Assembly (NCBI GenBank): GCA_947630775.1
Contig: CANRIY010000038.1
Location: 1 to 13,398, forward strand
Source of the DNA: an uncultured Clostridia bacterium
GTDB lineage: Bacteria; Bacillota; Clostridia; Christensenellales; Borkfalkiaceae
Reading direction: 5' to 3'
Length of the DNA: 13,398 bases
The position numbers were made by a program, and so were the translations under genes. The notes beneath the pieces were generated by a model. The model saw nothing but the letters and a program-made list of their open reading frames with translations. It made no database searches and was not told the origin of the DNA. Of the stretch, positions 13,239-13,398 are shown one piece after another. Positions within the stretch are counted from its first letter, which is position 1. Every line of letters begins with the position of its first letter.

Positions 13239-13326
13239 GCGGAAAGACTTTTCGTTCAGGACGCAAAGGCGGAAGCGACGGAGCAAAAATATTTGAAAAT
13301 ATGTGCAAAAGGCGGGGAAAACTGAT

Positions 13327-13363
13327 ATGCACCCCAAAAGTTAGACACTTTTGGAGGTGCATA
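13327..13363 (+). promoter_or_regulatory. Hairpin at the IS end that would sequester the ORF ribosome site
   Basis: ATGCACCCCAAAAGT and ACTTTTGGAGGTGCAT are complementary over about 15-16 pairs with a single bulged A and the loop TAGAC. The 3' arm contains GGAGG (13353-13357), the only Shine-Dalgarno for the ATG at 13369. A transcript coming from the aldo/keto reductase operon would fold and hide it; one started inside the element would not. The T-run after it could alternatively make it a terminator. Confidence 0.6.
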
Positions 13364-13398
13364 TTTTTATGGAGGAAAAAGGAAGAAAGAACAAAAAA
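13328..13398 (+). mobile_element. Probable left end of an IS3-like insertion sequence, continuing past the right edge
   Basis: Starting at TGCACCCCAAAAGTTAGACA (13328-13347) the sequence resembles the ends of IS3-family elements of Gram-positives, which begin with TG and often carry a CAAAAGTTAGAC core. An ORF with a ribosome site follows at once. The element's other end, target duplication and transposase body lie outside the window, so family assignment rests on about 20 bases and on layout. Confidence 0.5.
13369..13398 (+). CDS. Start of a probable transposase ORF (first 10 codons only)
   Basis: ATG followed by nine sense codons (MEEKGRKNKK) reaching the window edge, with GGAGG 11 bases upstream. 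The basic start is compatible with OrfA of an IS3-type transposase, but ten residues cannot identify a family. The call depends on the element end just before it. Confidence 0.4.
   Translation, partial: MEEKGRKNKK

Noticed and set aside
13239..13326. Terminator for the aldo/keto reductase before the insertion-sequence end
   Set aside because: The only pairing (CGGAAAG/CTTTTCG) has a one-base loop and no T-run.

Overview
This window looks like the chromosome of an anaerobic Gram-positive, Clostridia-type gut bacterium. The reasons are an AgrC-like/LytTR two-component pair, a GPH-type sugar transporter next to a GH3 glucosidase, a choloylglycine-hydrolase family enzyme, strong Shine-Dalgarno sequences with consensus sigma-A promoters, and hairpin-rich interspersed repeats of a kind common in Clostridia. 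Most genes are fairly GC-rich; one stretch (about 7150-8860) is visibly AT-rich and foreign-looking. Species or genus cannot be named from this sequence alone.

Layout. (1) 1-3629, minus strand: a GH3 beta-glucosidase whose stop codon overlaps the start of a GPH-family sugar transporter that runs off the left edge. (2) 3630-3992: a 363-base regulatory gap with a -10 box and a 10-bp direct repeat at 21-bp period, the geometry expected of a LytTR-regulator site. (3) 3993-6030, minus strand: a LytTR response regulator followed by its HPK10-type histidine kinase, driven by a perfect TTGACA/TATAAT promoter. (4) 6230-6781, plus strand: a small unknown two-helix membrane protein with its own promoter; its stop codon lies inside the first copy of a hairpin-rich repeat. 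(5) 6776-7075: two 103-base repeat copies and a perfect 33-bp direct repeat. (6) 7115-8903: a 1.75-kb islet between 36-bp perfect direct repeats that duplicate the 3' end of a tRNA-Ser(CGA) gene. It carries only a divergent pair, an XRE regulator and a zinc-ribbon/coiled-coil protein of unknown function, and no recombinase. (7) 8886-8975, minus strand: the intact tRNA-Ser(CGA). (8) 9130-11390, plus strand: a lipoprotein resembling GH128 endo-beta-1,3-glucanases, then a choloylglycine/penicillin-V-acylase family Ntn hydrolase, closed by an intrinsic terminator. (9) 11465-13238, plus strand: a TetR regulator overlapping an aldo/keto reductase whose C-terminal [4Fe-4S] motif has lost three of four cysteines. 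(10) 13328-end: the probable left end of an IS3-like insertion sequence with the first ten codons of an ORF.

How it may work together (inference). The two-component system may switch on the adjacent glucosidase/transporter operon through the 21-bp-period repeat. The surface GH128-like lipoprotein could release beta-glucan oligosaccharides that a GPH transporter imports and GH3 hydrolyses, but the two loci are separate transcription units. The most novel-looking part is the tRNA-bordered islet: the zinc-ribbon gene's promoter carries a palindrome in its -10/-35 spacer, well placed for repression by the divergent XRE protein, and the islet would have to move with a recombinase supplied in trans.
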